A DNA stretch of 64,000 nt, from positions 4,552,001 through 4,616,000 of the forward strand of contig NZ_CP085081.1 of NCBI RefSeq assembly GCF_023243115.1. The letters run 5' to 3'. Shown piece by piece: positions 36,240 to 45,558 of this stretch; position 1 is the stretch's first letter, and the number at the start of each line of letters is the position of its first letter. The position numbers were made by a program, and so were the translations under genes. Under the pieces are notes generated by a model. That model was not told where the DNA came from and searched no databases. It worked only from the letters and a program-made list of their open reading frames with translations. Source of the stretch: Sediminicoccus sp. KRV36. Its GTDB lineage: Bacteria > Pseudomonadota > Alphaproteobacteria > Acetobacterales > Acetobacteraceae.

Positions 36240-36436
36240 GAGAACAACTCTGCGAAGGCCGGTCTCCTGGCTCGCGGGTCAACGCCCTGGCCCGCCTTCT
36301 CACCCCGGATTTGGGGGCAATGGCGTATGGACCAGCGCTCGCCGCCTACAGTTGCGGGGGCAGCCGCGGATTATCCAGCCCGAAGGCCAGAACTTCACGC
36401 ATTCCCGTTTCAACCCTCATCGGGTCACCTTCACGT
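36240..36436 (-). promoter_or_regulatory. cobalamin (adenosylcobalamin) riboswitch
   Basis: On the minus strand the leader of the TonB receptor contains the B12-box core gagccaggagaccggcc (about 36258-36274), gcccccgcaactgt (about 36350-36363) and the upstream gggaatgcgtgaa block (about 36394-36406). These are the conserved pieces of the cobalamin riboswitch in the correct order. It ends about 125 bases before the ATG. Bound cobalamin would switch the receptor off. The limits given are approximate. Confidence 0.93.
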
Positions 36437-36455
36437 GACGTGAGTGTAGGCTCAA

Positions 36456-37094
36456 TCAGACCATCCAGCCAAGAGCCTGTATTCCCACCCAGATCAATGC
36501 GCCGATCACGAAGGTGGCAAACAGACTGCCGAGCAGGGTCAAGGCCGCTCCGATCCCGATCACGCGGTTATCGGCTTCGACCACGCCCAACGCCATGATG
36601 ATGTTGCCAAAGGCCGGCGGACCGTTGGTGCCGGGTCCCGGCAAAATCAACATGACCGCGCAATAGACCGTCAGCCAGCCGACGATCTTGTCGCCGGTCG
36701 GCCCGGTAAAGAAGCCAGGGCGCGGCTTCACATACTGCTCGACGCGCTTGATCCAGGAAGAGCCAGAGGCACCCGAGAGGCGCATCAGATCCTCCCGCTT
36801 GATGGACTGGCGGGCGATGAATCGCGGCAGTTTCGGCACCCGCCGCCCCATCCCCATCTGCGCGCCGAGAATCAGCATGGGAATGCCGAAGACCGAAGCC
36901 ATCCCTGGTAGCAATGACGGCAGGCAGAGCAGCAGGATCAACAGTCCAAAAGCACGGTCCCCAAATGCCTCCGCCATTTCGCCCAGCGTGATCCTGGCAC
37001 CGGGGAATTGTGCCGCCACCTCGGTGACAATGCGCGAGATGGGCGCGAGATGTTCATCCTGATGTTCAGTCGCGGTTTGCGCCGTTCCGTCCAA
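36456..37094 (-). CDS. ExoD family exopolysaccharide synthesis protein
   Basis: Membrane protein of 212 residues. ITLGEMAEAFGDRAFGLLILLLCLPSLLPG matches the ExoD family signature, followed by FGIPMLILGAQM and three further hydrophobic stretches. ExoD affects exopolysaccharide and alkali tolerance in Sinorhizobium; its mechanism is unknown. The start is a TTG at 37094 with AAGGAAA upstream, since no in-frame ATG gives the conserved N-terminus. Confidence 0.85.
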   Translation of the reverse strand: MDGTAQTATEHQDEHLAPISRIVTEVAAQFPGARITLGEMAEAFGDRAFGLLILLLCLPSLLPGMASVFGIPMLILGAQMGMGRRVPKLPRFIARQSIKREDLMRLSGASGSSWIKRVEQYVKPRPGFFTGPTGDKIVGWLTVYCAVMLILPGPGTNGPPAFGNIIMALGVVEADNRVIGIGAALTLLGSLFATFVIGALIWVGIQALGWMV

Positions 37095-37216
37095 AACGCT
37101 TTCCTTGTGACATTCCCATGCGCTTTACGCCTGCGCATGACCCGGACCCTACCGGGATATTGCGACGAATCCAGCAAAATGTTTGCGCCAAGACGTCTTG
37201 CCGCGACACCAGGGCG

Positions 37217-38011
37217 TTACGCCCCGGTGAAGGCGGGCTTGCGCTTCTCCATGAAGGCGCGGCGGCCCTCGCGGTAGTCCGCGCTGTCAAAACAGGCATC
37301 CTGATCGGCCGCGATGGCCGCCATGTCCCGCCCGGCAGGATCGGCCAGTACGGCGCGTACGGTGCGCTTGTTGGCACGCAAGGACAGCGGCGCATTCACC
37401 GCAATGGTCGCGGTGATTTTCGCGACCTCCGCATCCAGCGATTCAGCCGGATGCAGCTTGTTGATCAGGCCCATGCGCTCCGCCTCGGAGGCTTCAAGTC
37501 GTCCGCCTGTCATCAGGATGAAATGCGCATGCGCGGGACCGACGAGTGCGACCAGGTTGCTCACCATGTCGAAGCCATAGGCAATGCCGAGCTTCGCTGC
37601 CGGAATGCCGAATTCGCTGCCCGAACCCGCGATGCGCATGTCGCAGGACATGGCGATGCCCAAGCCCCCACCCATGCAGAAGCCCTGGATCTTCGCGATC
37701 ACCGGCTTCGGGAAGTTCGCCAGCTTATCCCGGCCATGGCTCGTCTTGATGTTGTATTGCCGCTGCGCATCGGCATCCGAACGGCTTTTCTCGAACTGGC
37801 TGATATCGGCGCCCGAGACGAAGGCCTTGCCGCCAGCGCCTTCCAGCACGACACAACGCACGGCGGGATCGGCGGCGAAGAGGTCGAGCGCCTCGGCCAT
37901 GCCGTCCCACATCGCGATGCTCATCGCGTTGCGCTTCTCGGGCTGGTTGAAGACGATCGTGCCCACGCCGCCTTCGCTGCGGGCCAGGATTTTTCCATCG
38001 GCGAACTGCAT
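37217..38011 (-). CDS. enoyl-CoA hydratase/isomerase family protein
   Basis: Crotonase-fold protein of 264 residues. VGTIVFNQPEKRNAMS, the oxyanion-hole segment GKAFVSGADISQFE and IQGFCMGGGLGIAMSCDMRIAG are standard. The catalytic Glu positions cannot be set firmly by eye, so hydratase versus isomerase or hydrolase is undecided. It begins 5 bases after the CoA transferase stop; GGGAGAG precedes the ATG at 38011. With the transferase it likely forms a small acid-degradation step. Confidence 0.9.
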   Translation of the reverse strand: MQFADGKILARSEGGVGTIVFNQPEKRNAMSIAMWDGMAEALDLFAADPAVRCVVLEGAGGKAFVSGADISQFEKSRSDADAQRQYNIKTSHGRDKLANFPKPVIAKIQGFCMGGGLGIAMSCDMRIAGSGSEFGIPAAKLGIAYGFDMVSNLVALVGPAHAHFILMTGGRLEASEAERMGLINKLHPAESLDAEVAKITATIAVNAPLSLRANKRTVRAVLADPAGRDMAAIAADQDACFDSADYREGRRAFMEKRKPAFTGA

Positions 38012-38016
38012 CTCAA

Positions 38017-39219
38017 TCACTCTCCCAAAACCTTCTTCGACCGCAAGGCGGTGATCTCTTCGGAACTCAGCCCGGCTTCCGCCAGGATCTCGTCGGCATG
38101 CTCGCCCAGGCCCGGCACGCCGCGGCGGATGCCGGGCTTGTGGCCTTCGATGTTGATTGGCGTGCGCACCACCCCGGCCTTCCCCAGCTTGGCATGCGGC
38201 ACATCCCACACCATGCCCAGATGCTGCACCTGCGGGTCCTCGAAGACCTCGCTGATGTTGTTGATCGGGCCGCAGGGGATGCCCGCCTCATCCAGCAACG
38301 CGATCCAGGTCTCGCTGGGCTTCTGGCGCGTCACCTCGCCGATCGCGGCGTTCAGCGCGGCACGGTCGGCGGTGCGGCCTTCAGCGGTCTTCCATTCGGG
38401 CTTTTCGAGCCAATCCTCGCGCGCTGCGACTTTGCAAAACACGGCCCAGAGCTTGGGCGAGGAGGCGGCGATGTTGATCGGCTTGTCGGCACTCGGGAAG
38501 ACGCCCATCGGCGTGTTTACCGGATGGTCATTGCCGGCCTGCCCCGCGATCTCGCCGTTTTGCAACCAGCGCGTGGCCTGGAAGTCGAGCATGAAGACCT
38601 GCGCCTCCAGCAGCGAGGTATGGACCCAGCGGCCCTTGCCGGTCTTCTCGCGCTCATAAAGCGCCATTATCACGCCCATCGCCAGCAGATTGCCCGCGGT
38701 GAGGTCATCAATCGGGATGCCCACGCGCATCGGCCCGCGCCCGGGTTCGCCGGTGATGGACATGAGGCCGCCCAGCCCCTGCGCGATCTGGTCCACGCCG
38801 CCACGCGTCGAATACGGCCCGGTCTGGCCGAAACCGGAAATCGACGCATAGACAAGGCGTGGATTGATGGCCGCGAGCGTTTCGTAGTCGATCTTCAAGC
38901 GATGCTTCACCTGCATGCGCATGTTCTCGACCACGACATCGGCCGTGGCGGCAAGGCGCAGGAAGGCCGCGTGCCCATCGGGGTGCTTCAAATCGATGGC
39001 CAAGCCGCGCTTGTTGCGGTGCAGATTGACAGAATCAAAGCCATCCCGCGCGCCACCGAAGCCGTCATTATTGCCCGGCGGCTCGATGCGGATGATGTCG
39101 GCGCCCCAGTCGGCCAGGTGCCGCACACAGGTGGGGCCGGCGCGGGCCAGCGTCAGGTCGAGCACGCGCAGCCCGCTCAGAGGCAGCGTTGTGCCGGCCT
39201 TCGCACTGACATCGGGCAT
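38017..39219 (-). CDS. CaiB/BaiF family (class III) CoA transferase
   Basis: CoA transferase of 400 residues. LSGLRVLDLTLARAGPTCVRHLADWGADIIRIEPPG at the start, NLHRNKRGLAIDLKHPDG with the Asp nucleophile region, FGQTGPYSTRGGVDQIAQGLGG and GIPIDDLTAG are diagnostic. It transfers CoA to a carboxylic acid; the substrate is unknown. Start at 39219 with TGGAGGAAA upstream. Operon with the enoyl-CoA hydratase. Confidence 0.93.
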   Translation of the reverse strand: MPDVSAKAGTTLPLSGLRVLDLTLARAGPTCVRHLADWGADIIRIEPPGNNDGFGGARDGFDSVNLHRNKRGLAIDLKHPDGHAAFLRLAATADVVVENMRMQVKHRLKIDYETLAAINPRLVYASISGFGQTGPYSTRGGVDQIAQGLGGLMSITGEPGRGPMRVGIPIDDLTAGNLLAMGVIMALYEREKTGKGRWVHTSLLEAQVFMLDFQATRWLQNGEIAGQAGNDHPVNTPMGVFPSADKPINIAASSPKLWAVFCKVAAREDWLEKPEWKTAEGRTADRAALNAAIGEVTRQKPSETWIALLDEAGIPCGPINNISEVFEDPQVQHLGMVWDVPHAKLGKAGVVRTPINIEGHKPGIRRGVPGLGEHADEILAEAGLSSEEITALRSKKVLGE

Positions 39220-39332
39220 GGTTTCCTCCAAAGCTATTGTTAGGCTAACGGGGATTGCGCAGAGCAGGAACCCGGCTGGCCAAAAGCTCTTCGAAGCTGG
39301 CACGATACTGCGCAGCTTGGAGGATACGTCCG

Positions 39333-40037
39333 GTGCGCCCCAGCCAAAATCGGTATCACGCCATCATTGTCGAAAAAGCCGAAATCTTCGGCCCCACGAT
39401 GGATGCCCTGGTGCGCGACCTTCATGCACGCATCGGCCCGGGGGAAGCGGAGAAATTTCGGGAACTGATCGAGACCTGGCCCTTTGAGCAGGACAACCCG
39501 TTGAATCCCGACGCGCTCTACCACCGCCTGCTGGCGCTGCGGGGGCAAGCTGGCCAGCCGCATGCGGCGCCAGGGGCCGAGGGCAGCCGCGGTGGTTCGT
39601 GGGGGCGCGGGTTGCTTGGCATGGCGCTGGGCGGTCTGCTCGGCCTGCCGCTTGGCATTTGTATCTATTTTCTGGTGGATCAGTTTCTTCTGCCAGCGTC
39701 ACTGCGTTCTTCGGAGGGGGTGATGTGGACCGTCATCGCTCTCGGCGTGCTGCCCGCCATCCTCCTGGGCGGCTTTCAAGGGATCATGCCGAGCCGGCTG
39801 GGCGGTGCACTCCAGGCCGGGCTGGGCGGCTTTGTGGTGGCTGGCGTCGTCTCGGCAGTTGCCTCTGTGTTCCTGGCGAGCGCGTTGGGCGAGATCTTCG
39901 GCATGTCGCAGATGGAAGGCGCCTTTGCGATGGGCGTCGTCTTCACAATCATGCCGCTCGCCGCGCTGGTCGGCGGTTTGCTCTTCGGCTTCTACAGCGG
40001 CCGCCGCGCCTGGCGAAAATGGAGCACCTTAGCGTAA
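39333..40037 (+). CDS. uncharacterised membrane protein
   Basis: About 234 residues starting at GTG with GGAGG upstream. A soluble N-terminal part has FGPTMDALVRDLHARIGPGEAEKFRELIETW. Then come four hydrophobic stretches (GLLGMALGGLLGLPLGICIYFLVDQ, the segment WTVIALGVLPAILLGGFQG, LGGFVVAGVVSAVASVFLAS and FTIMPLAALVGGLLFGF). Glycine-zipper-like repeats occur in the helices. I do not recognise a family. It overlaps the convergent AbrB gene by nine bases. Confidence 0.65.
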   Translation: MRPSQNRYHAIIVEKAEIFGPTMDALVRDLHARIGPGEAEKFRELIETWPFEQDNPLNPDALYHRLLALRGQAGQPHAAPGAEGSRGGSWGRGLLGMALGGLLGLPLGICIYFLVDQFLLPASLRSSEGVMWTVIALGVLPAILLGGFQGIMPSRLGGALQAGLGGFVVAGVVSAVASVFLASALGEIFGMSQMEGAFAMGVVFTIMPLAALVGGLLFGFYSGRRAWRKWSTLA

Positions 40038-41072
40038 CCCCAGGCGAACCAAGCCACGATACATGGGCCCCAGCAGGAAATTGCACATCAAGGTGCGGGT
40101 CAGGTGGAAGCCAAGCACCAATGGCACCGCCACCCCCAACGCCTTGGCCGTTACACCCATTTCCGGCATGCCACCGGGCGCCATGCCCAGCATCACCGCG
40201 GAGGGCGGCAAGCCCGTGGCCCAGGCGAGGCCCGCGCCAAACACCGTGCAGAACAGGCACAGCAACAGAGAGGAGATGAGCGCTGCGCGCATGAGCCGGC
40301 GCGAGCTCAACAGGAAATCGCGCGTCATCTTCTGCCCGAGCCCCGCGCCCATCCCCACCTGCGCGGCATCAATCAACCAGCCGGGGACGGCAGAGGGGAG
40401 TTGGTTGAACGCGGCGGCTGTAATCGCCAGGAAGCACGGGCCGATCATCCAGGGATTGGCAATGCCGGTGCGCCGCATCACCAGCGCCGCGACCAGACCG
40501 ATCGCCAGCATCGCAACCAGACCCCAGGCGTCAAACGCGAGGCGAGGCGCCACGAAGGCACTGAAATCACCATGCGGCGCAATGGCCGAGAGTGTGGGCG
40601 GCATGACCAGCACCACCACCAGCACACGCAATGTCTGCGCGAGCGTCACCGGTGCGAGCGGCGCGCCCTCGCGCTGTGCCAGCACTGCCATGACAATCAC
40701 GCCACCCGGGATTGTCGCGAAGTAGGCCGTGCGCGCATCCGTGCCGGCCAGCCGCGTGAAGATCGGGATGGTCGCGATACCGGCCAGGATGGAGAGCAAC
40801 CCCGCGATCAGGATGGCAGGGGCGGCCCCCAGCAGGGCGGTCAGCACTGGCCCGGAAAACGTCTGCCCAAAGGCCAGCCCAATGACGATGAGCGAGGCGG
40901 GCCGCGCTGCTGCATGAACAGCCACGGGCTGGAACCACGCCAGGGCTGCCGTGCCGAACATGGCACCGATCATCCAGGCGAGTGGTACGTGCAGCAACGA
41001 AAAGACTGCGCCGCCGGCCATCGCTGCCGCCAGAGTCTTCAGATGCTGGGCAAGGGAGGGAGAGAGGGTCAC
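40029..41072 (-). CDS. AbrB family membrane transporter
   Basis: Polytopic protein of 347 residues. GGAVFSLLHVPLAWMIGAMFGTA and the second half with MVWLLLG-like AWATGLPPSAVMLGMAPGGMPEMGVTAKALG match the AbrB/ammonia-monooxygenase-like transporter family, which shows an internal duplication. The substrate is not established. The PGGMPEM motif is a hallmark. Transcribed alone, convergent with the unknown membrane protein. Confidence 0.87.
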   Translation of the reverse strand: MTLSPSLAQHLKTLAAAMAGGAVFSLLHVPLAWMIGAMFGTAALAWFQPVAVHAAARPASLIVIGLAFGQTFSGPVLTALLGAAPAILIAGLLSILAGIATIPIFTRLAGTDARTAYFATIPGGVIVMAVLAQREGAPLAPVTLAQTLRVLVVVLVMPPTLSAIAPHGDFSAFVAPRLAFDAWGLVAMLAIGLVAALVMRRTGIANPWMIGPCFLAITAAAFNQLPSAVPGWLIDAAQVGMGAGLGQKMTRDFLLSSRRLMRAALISSLLLCLFCTVFGAGLAWATGLPPSAVMLGMAPGGMPEMGVTAKALGVAVPLVLGFHLTRTLMCNFLLGPMYRGLVRLGLR

Positions 41073-41238
41073 GCGGGGAACAGAATCACCATTGTGCCAG
41101 CATGCGTCAAACCCGCGCCGATGCGGCCATGCCGCACGGATCCATCACCAGCTTCGTCAGGGTTCATCGGGCTTCATCAAGCGTTAACTCCCGTCATGAT
41201 TTCTGGGATGGATCGTTTAATGAAGCAGAGCGAAGCGT

Positions 41239-41499
41239 ATGAAGCCCATCGGCACCTACCTCCCCACGGGTCTGCCAGCGACCCCTCCGCCCCGCGCCGC
41301 CGAGCAGCCGGCGGCAACAACCCCCAAGCCGCCACCAATCGGTCCCAATCCGAGGTTGCGCCTGGATCCGGCGCTGGGCGTGGTTGTCATGGAATTCCTT
41401 GATTCAGGCGGCAAGGTAGAGCGAAGCGCGCCCAGCGAAGCTCAATTGCAGGCCTATCGTAACGCCCAGCGCACCGGGGCCCCTGTCAATAGGCGTTGA
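41239..41499 (+). CDS. FlaG-like small flagellar protein (tentative)
   Basis: Protein of 86 residues. A Pro/Ala-rich N-terminus is followed by LRLDPALGVVVMEFLDSGGKVERSAPSEAQLQAYR. This resembles the FlaG C-terminal pattern, in which a short beta hairpin ends in a conserved proline-serine and a helix. It lies at the edge of the flagellar hook cluster. The relation is weak on sequence alone. Confidence 0.55.
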   Translation: MKPIGTYLPTGLPATPPPRAAEQPAATTPKPPPIGPNPRLRLDPALGVVVMEFLDSGGKVERSAPSEAQLQAYRNAQRTGAPVNRR

Positions 41500-41571
41500 A
41501 CCCTCCAGGGTGGCCGGATCGGTCCGCCAAGAAGACCTGACAACCGGACGCTATTGCGGCATTCGCGAAGC

Positions 41572-42327
41572 TCAGATGTTAAAGCCGCCCGAGGGAAAGC
41601 CATATCGCGCCAGGATATCCGCGCCGTTTGCCGTGCTGTTTTGGTTCGCGCGGTTCATCAGGTAGCGCTCGGCCAGGCGCTGGACTTCCTTGGGATCTTC
41701 CAGCTTCCTGATATCCAGTCGTGCGGATACGGCGCGCGCCTGCGCCTCGATCGACTGAATTGCGAGTTCCTGCGGGATGCCCAGCGCGCCGGTCACGACA
41801 CGGCGAAGAATGGGGTCTCCCAGGACCGCGTAGATGCTGTTATTCACCGCCGGCGCGCGGTCCTTGAAGAGGATGGCATCACCGAGGCCCGGCTGCTCCT
41901 GTTCCAGGTTCCGGTTCCATTGGGCGCGCCGCAATCCATCCGCCAGCCCCGCCTGCACCTGCGGGTCGCGCAGCGCCTGAATGCCCCGGGTGGCGAGTTG
42001 CATCGTCTCGGCGGCAGATTTCCAGCGCTTATCGCCAATGGTGTTGGCCAGGCTCTTTGGGTCCGCCAGGTCGGACAGCAGGACACGTGTGGCAAGCCCC
42101 TGCTGCCCCGCCCCCTCGGGAATACCCAAGGCGGCTGTCACCACCTGCAAGACCCGCGGATCACGCAGCGCCGCTCTGACGTCAGGCGCTCGATCGACGG
42201 CGCGCTTGAACTGCTCCATCACACGCTTCTGCTGCGGCTCAGTGGCAATCCGGCCGAGTGCCCGCTCCTCCTCGCCCGGCTTGAGCATGCGGCGAAAGGC
42301 GGCGACGGCACCGGCCGCGTCAGCCAT
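41572..42327 (-). CDS. DUF1217 domain flagellar protein
   Basis: Protein of 251 residues. The pattern RDPRVLQVVTAALGIPEGAGQQGLATRVLLSDLADPKSLAN and its partial repeat LGDPILRRVVTGALGIPQELAIQSIEAQARA are typical of DUF1217, a family found in alphaproteobacterial flagellar clusters. Its role is unknown. The start overlaps the flbT stop by eight bases. Confidence 0.85.
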   Translation of the reverse strand: MADAAGAVAAFRRMLKPGEEERALGRIATEPQQKRVMEQFKRAVDRAPDVRAALRDPRVLQVVTAALGIPEGAGQQGLATRVLLSDLADPKSLANTIGDKRWKSAAETMQLATRGIQALRDPQVQAGLADGLRRAQWNRNLEQEQPGLGDAILFKDRAPAVNNSIYAVLGDPILRRVVTGALGIPQELAIQSIEAQARAVSARLDIRKLEDPKEVQRLAERYLMNRANQNSTANGADILARYGFPSGGFNI

Positions 42328-42763
42328 GGTTCAGCCCATCCGTGGGATCACGGCGCGGGGCCGGCAGCGGGGCCAGCCCCAGAACCTCCTCCTCATGGCG
42401 CATCACCCGGCGGGCAATCTTCAGCGCCAGATAGCAATCATCATCCTCGGCCGCCTCCAGTGCGCGGGCCAGCATCTCCCGCACCAAAACCGACGTTGTG
42501 GCCTCCATGAATTCGACGATCAGGGCGCGTGCAGAAGCGAGGCCGGGGGCACGCTCCTCATCCGTGCCGATGTAGGCGGTCTGAAGCGCGAAATAGATGC
42601 GGCGTGCTGGTGTATTGGCGCCTTCGGGTGCCATGATCTGCTTACCGAACAGGAAGCGTGCCTTCGCCGCAAGTTCAATCCGTGTGCGATTGCGAAAGCG
42701 GATCGGCGCACCGTTCACCACCATCAGATCGCCCTGGCGAAGTTCCAACACCAGCGTGGACAT
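42320..42763 (-). CDS. flbT: flagellar biosynthesis repressor FlbT
   Basis: Protein of 147 residues. LVLELRQGDLMVVNGAPIRFRNRTRIEL at the start and FLFGKQIMAP are the FlbT signature. In Caulobacter FlbT binds the flagellin mRNA leader and stops translation until the hook is complete. Its usual partner flaF and flagellin genes are not in this window. The upstream region can form a double stem. Confidence 0.92.
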   Translation of the reverse strand: MSTLVLELRQGDLMVVNGAPIRFRNRTRIELAAKARFLFGKQIMAPEGANTPARRIYFALQTAYIGTDEERAPGLASARALIVEFMEATTSVLVREMLARALEAAEDDDCYLALKIARRVMRHEEEVLGLAPLPAPRRDPTDGLNHG

Positions 42764-42782
42764 GTTTTATTCCCTTCAGCTT

Positions 42783-42851
42783 CGGTCCGGCAGGAAAGGC
42801 GCCCCTCGTGGAGGAGGGGCGGTCGGCGCGGGCCCTCATGGCTCCGGACCG
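42783..42851 (-). promoter_or_regulatory. predicted structured leader of flbT
   Basis: An outer 8-bp inverted repeat (cggtccgg at 42783-42790, ccggaccg at 42844-42851) encloses an inner hairpin with an 8-bp stem (cgcccctc / gaggggcg, 42800-42821). It lies 20 to 88 bases upstream of the flbT start and 79 bases after the flgL stop. It could be the end of the flgL message or a regulatory leader for flbT. Confidence 0.5.
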
Positions 42852-42929
42852 TTCCTCCGATGCCCGGGCTCTCCGGACATGCGGCCATACTGAAGGGGCG
42901 CGGTTAATGTCGCTTGAAGACGGGTCCGT

Positions 42930-44006
42930 TCAGCGCAGGAAATTTGCGAGGTTGAGCCCGCTCAGCGATCCGATGGCACGGTAGCTGGCTTCCAGCGCAT
43001 TGCGCGTTGCTTGCATGCGGGTCAGCACATCGGCCACGTCCACGTCCTCGATGGAGGAGAGCTGCTGGGCCAGCGCGGCGGAGAGATCATCGTGCCGCCG
43101 CTGCGTCGCCTCCATGCGAGCCTCGACATTGCCAAGGGCCCCGGCTTCCTCGCCGAGCGCGAGCTCGGCCGAATACAAACCATCACGCAGCGTGGCGACA
43201 AACCCGTCGAACACTGCCTGGTCGGTCATCTGCTCGGGCTTCAGCGCAGCCAGGCTCATCAGGTTGCGCATCAGGTCGCGCGCCCAGCTGCCCGTGGTCT
43301 CACCCATGCTGACGACCTCGGCATTGCGATTGGCTACGATGCCGTAGCCAATGATCTGCCCATCTGCCGCGGGCACGCCACGACGCGCCTCCTGGTCGGT
43401 GGAGGGCAATCCAGCATCGGCGGCGAGGAAGTCCGAGAAGGGCGTGACGCCTGCCGCATTGCTCTGCGCGATGCTGCGCGTGGCGGCCACAGTCACGGCC
43501 ACCCCCTGGCTCGGCAGCGCCGCGATTTCAGTCGCGATGTCCTGCGCCATCTGCCCCGTCGCCAATCCTTCGGGATTGGGGATGGGTGGCCGGCTGAGAT
43601 CGCTGCCGCCGAACAGGTATTCACCGGCATGGCGGGTATTGAGCAGATGCGCAACCTCACTCAACGCTGCCCTCGCGTGGCTTTGCACCGTCATCAACGA
43701 ACCCGGATCGCCGGCAGAGATTCGCGTCGCCGCCTTGGTTCGAAACTCACGGGCGATATCGGTCAAACGCTCCAGACTATCCTGCATCACGGCCGTGCGG
43801 CCCAGGGACTGGTCCATTGCCCTGCCATAAACCTCGCGCCGGTCAATCTCGCCACGCAGGGAGACGGCGCGGGGGATTTCCGGTGCGAGATCGCCGATCT
43901 TTTCAGCCTTGAGCCCACTCGTCGCCTGGCGTGTGAAGTTGTCCAGCCGCGCGCGCAATTGGGCCGTTTCACCCGTCAGCCGGGTGAACATCTCGATGCT
44001 CGACAT
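42930..44006 (-). CDS. flgL: flagellar hook-associated protein 3, flagellin-like
   Basis: Protein of 358 residues that joins hook and filament. The N-terminal flagellin-like helix (FTRLTGETAQLRARLDNFTRQATSGLK) and the C-terminal helix (SSIEDVDVADVLTRMQATRNALEASYRAIGSLSGLNLANFLR) are typical. NTRHAGEYLFGGSD is the FlgL-type surface motif. It follows flgK after 16 bp. Confidence 0.87.
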   Translation of the reverse strand: MSSIEMFTRLTGETAQLRARLDNFTRQATSGLKAEKIGDLAPEIPRAVSLRGEIDRREVYGRAMDQSLGRTAVMQDSLERLTDIAREFRTKAATRISAGDPGSLMTVQSHARAALSEVAHLLNTRHAGEYLFGGSDLSRPPIPNPEGLATGQMAQDIATEIAALPSQGVAVTVAATRSIAQSNAAGVTPFSDFLAADAGLPSTDQEARRGVPAADGQIIGYGIVANRNAEVVSMGETTGSWARDLMRNLMSLAALKPEQMTDQAVFDGFVATLRDGLYSAELALGEEAGALGNVEARMEATQRRHDDLSAALAQQLSSIEDVDVADVLTRMQATRNALEASYRAIGSLSGLNLANFLR

Positions 44007-44022
44007 GACGCATCAACCCCCT

Positions 44023-45558
44023 TCATCGTCCTATGCTTTGCAGCTGTTCCCACATCTGCTGTGCGGTGTTCATCACGCGCGCATTGGCTGCGTATGCGTT
44101 CTGCAGGCGAATCAACGCGGCCATCTCCGCATCAGGATCCACGCCGGATTCACGCTGGAAGCGCGCATCCATGCCGACCCTCAGCCCCTCCGCGCGCTCA
44201 CGCGCGGCACTGGCTGCCGCGCGGTCACCGGTTTGCAAGCCGGTCAGGGTGGCGGCGTAATCGCCGATGGAGCGCGGCGGAATGAAAGGAGAGTTTAGGC
44301 TGCCATCGGGTCCGATCCCGCCGGAAGCGATGGGTGGCCACTCCACCCCCTCGCGCACGGTCTCACCCAGGCTGTGATCAAGAATGCGGTCCAGCAATGT
44401 CGCGAAGCCCGCAGGGCCGTCTGCCGGGTTGGGGTTGAAGGCGCTGGGACCACCCGATGTCTCGGCCACCGCCTGGGTGCCATCCCGCATGAGGGCAGGA
44501 TTGCCCGCAACGGCATCGCTCACACGAATCTGCAGCGCGAAACCGATCTGCCCGCTGGTCGAATCGTTGTAAGGTAGGGTGGCATCGGGAACTTCCCCAA
44601 AACGTCCGGTGAACAGGCGCAGCCCCTGCTGATCGAAGCGCGTGGTTAGCGTCGCCGCGGCCAGATCAAGCTCCGCCAGATAGCGCGGCAAGGTGGTATC
44701 GCGCAGCGCCACATATTCACCGAGCCGTCCCCCGCCCAACTGCCGGGTGATATCCGTGCCACCAAGCAGGATAGGAGGAATATCGCCGCCGCCACCATGA
44801 AAGGAACTGGGGCCAAGATCAGCCATGCTCGCAGAAATGGCATCGCCATCCGGGTCGAGCGGCAAAGCGAAGCCACTCTTGGAGAGCAGTACCAGCCCAC
44901 CATCCGCTTGGTGCAGGGCATGGATGGGCAGGCTCTCGGAGAGCTTGGCCAGGGCCTGGTCCCGCTGATCCTCGAGGCCACTTGTGCCAAGTCCGCGCGA
45001 GCGGTCGCCACGAATGCCGATGGTCAGCTGCGCGATGTCACGCAAACCTGCATTCACCAGCGCCACTTCACGGACCATGCCATCATGCGCCTGCTGCCGA
45101 GCGTCGGTGACCGCGCCCGCCACATCCTGGAAGCGGGATGCCACGTTGCGTGCAGCATTCACCGCATCGCGCTGCAGGCCGCCCTCACCAGGCGCAGCGC
45201 GGAGCCCGGTGAGGCTGGTCCGAAGGGCGGCGATCGTATCCCCCAGGTTCTCGCCGGCGGCCGCGCTGCCATGCATGGCTTCAATTCCTGAGAGCAGGCG
45301 CTCCCGCACACCAGCCGCTGCGGCCTCGCCGCCGCGCGCGTCACGTTCGTTGAGCAGCGCCTGGTCTACCTCACGCCGTGCATCGCCGAGTCGCACGCCG
45401 AGCGGCATGCCGGCTGCCGTGCGCGATTCCGCTGCACCTGTCTTGCGGGTGTAGCCAGGCGTATCGGCGTTGGTGATATTCTGCGAGACATTCGCCAAGG
45501 CGCGCTGCGTGGCTTGCAGCCCACTCTTGGCGATTCCCAGGGCAAGATCGAGGCTCAT
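44023..45558 (-). CDS. flgK: flagellar hook-associated protein 1
   Basis: Protein of 511 residues. The N-terminus ALGIAKSGLQATQRALANVSQNITNADTPGYTRK is the FlgK/rod-hook motif. The C-terminal helix DAEMAALIRLQNAYAANARVMNTAQQMWEQLQSIGR is also standard. It forms the hook-filament junction. Translated just before flgL; an 80-bp gap separates it from flgE. Confidence 0.94.
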   Translation of the reverse strand: MSLDLALGIAKSGLQATQRALANVSQNITNADTPGYTRKTGAAESRTAAGMPLGVRLGDARREVDQALLNERDARGGEAAAAGVRERLLSGIEAMHGSAAAGENLGDTIAALRTSLTGLRAAPGEGGLQRDAVNAARNVASRFQDVAGAVTDARQQAHDGMVREVALVNAGLRDIAQLTIGIRGDRSRGLGTSGLEDQRDQALAKLSESLPIHALHQADGGLVLLSKSGFALPLDPDGDAISASMADLGPSSFHGGGGDIPPILLGGTDITRQLGGGRLGEYVALRDTTLPRYLAELDLAAATLTTRFDQQGLRLFTGRFGEVPDATLPYNDSTSGQIGFALQIRVSDAVAGNPALMRDGTQAVAETSGGPSAFNPNPADGPAGFATLLDRILDHSLGETVREGVEWPPIASGGIGPDGSLNSPFIPPRSIGDYAATLTGLQTGDRAAASAARERAEGLRVGMDARFQRESGVDPDAEMAALIRLQNAYAANARVMNTAQQMWEQLQSIGR

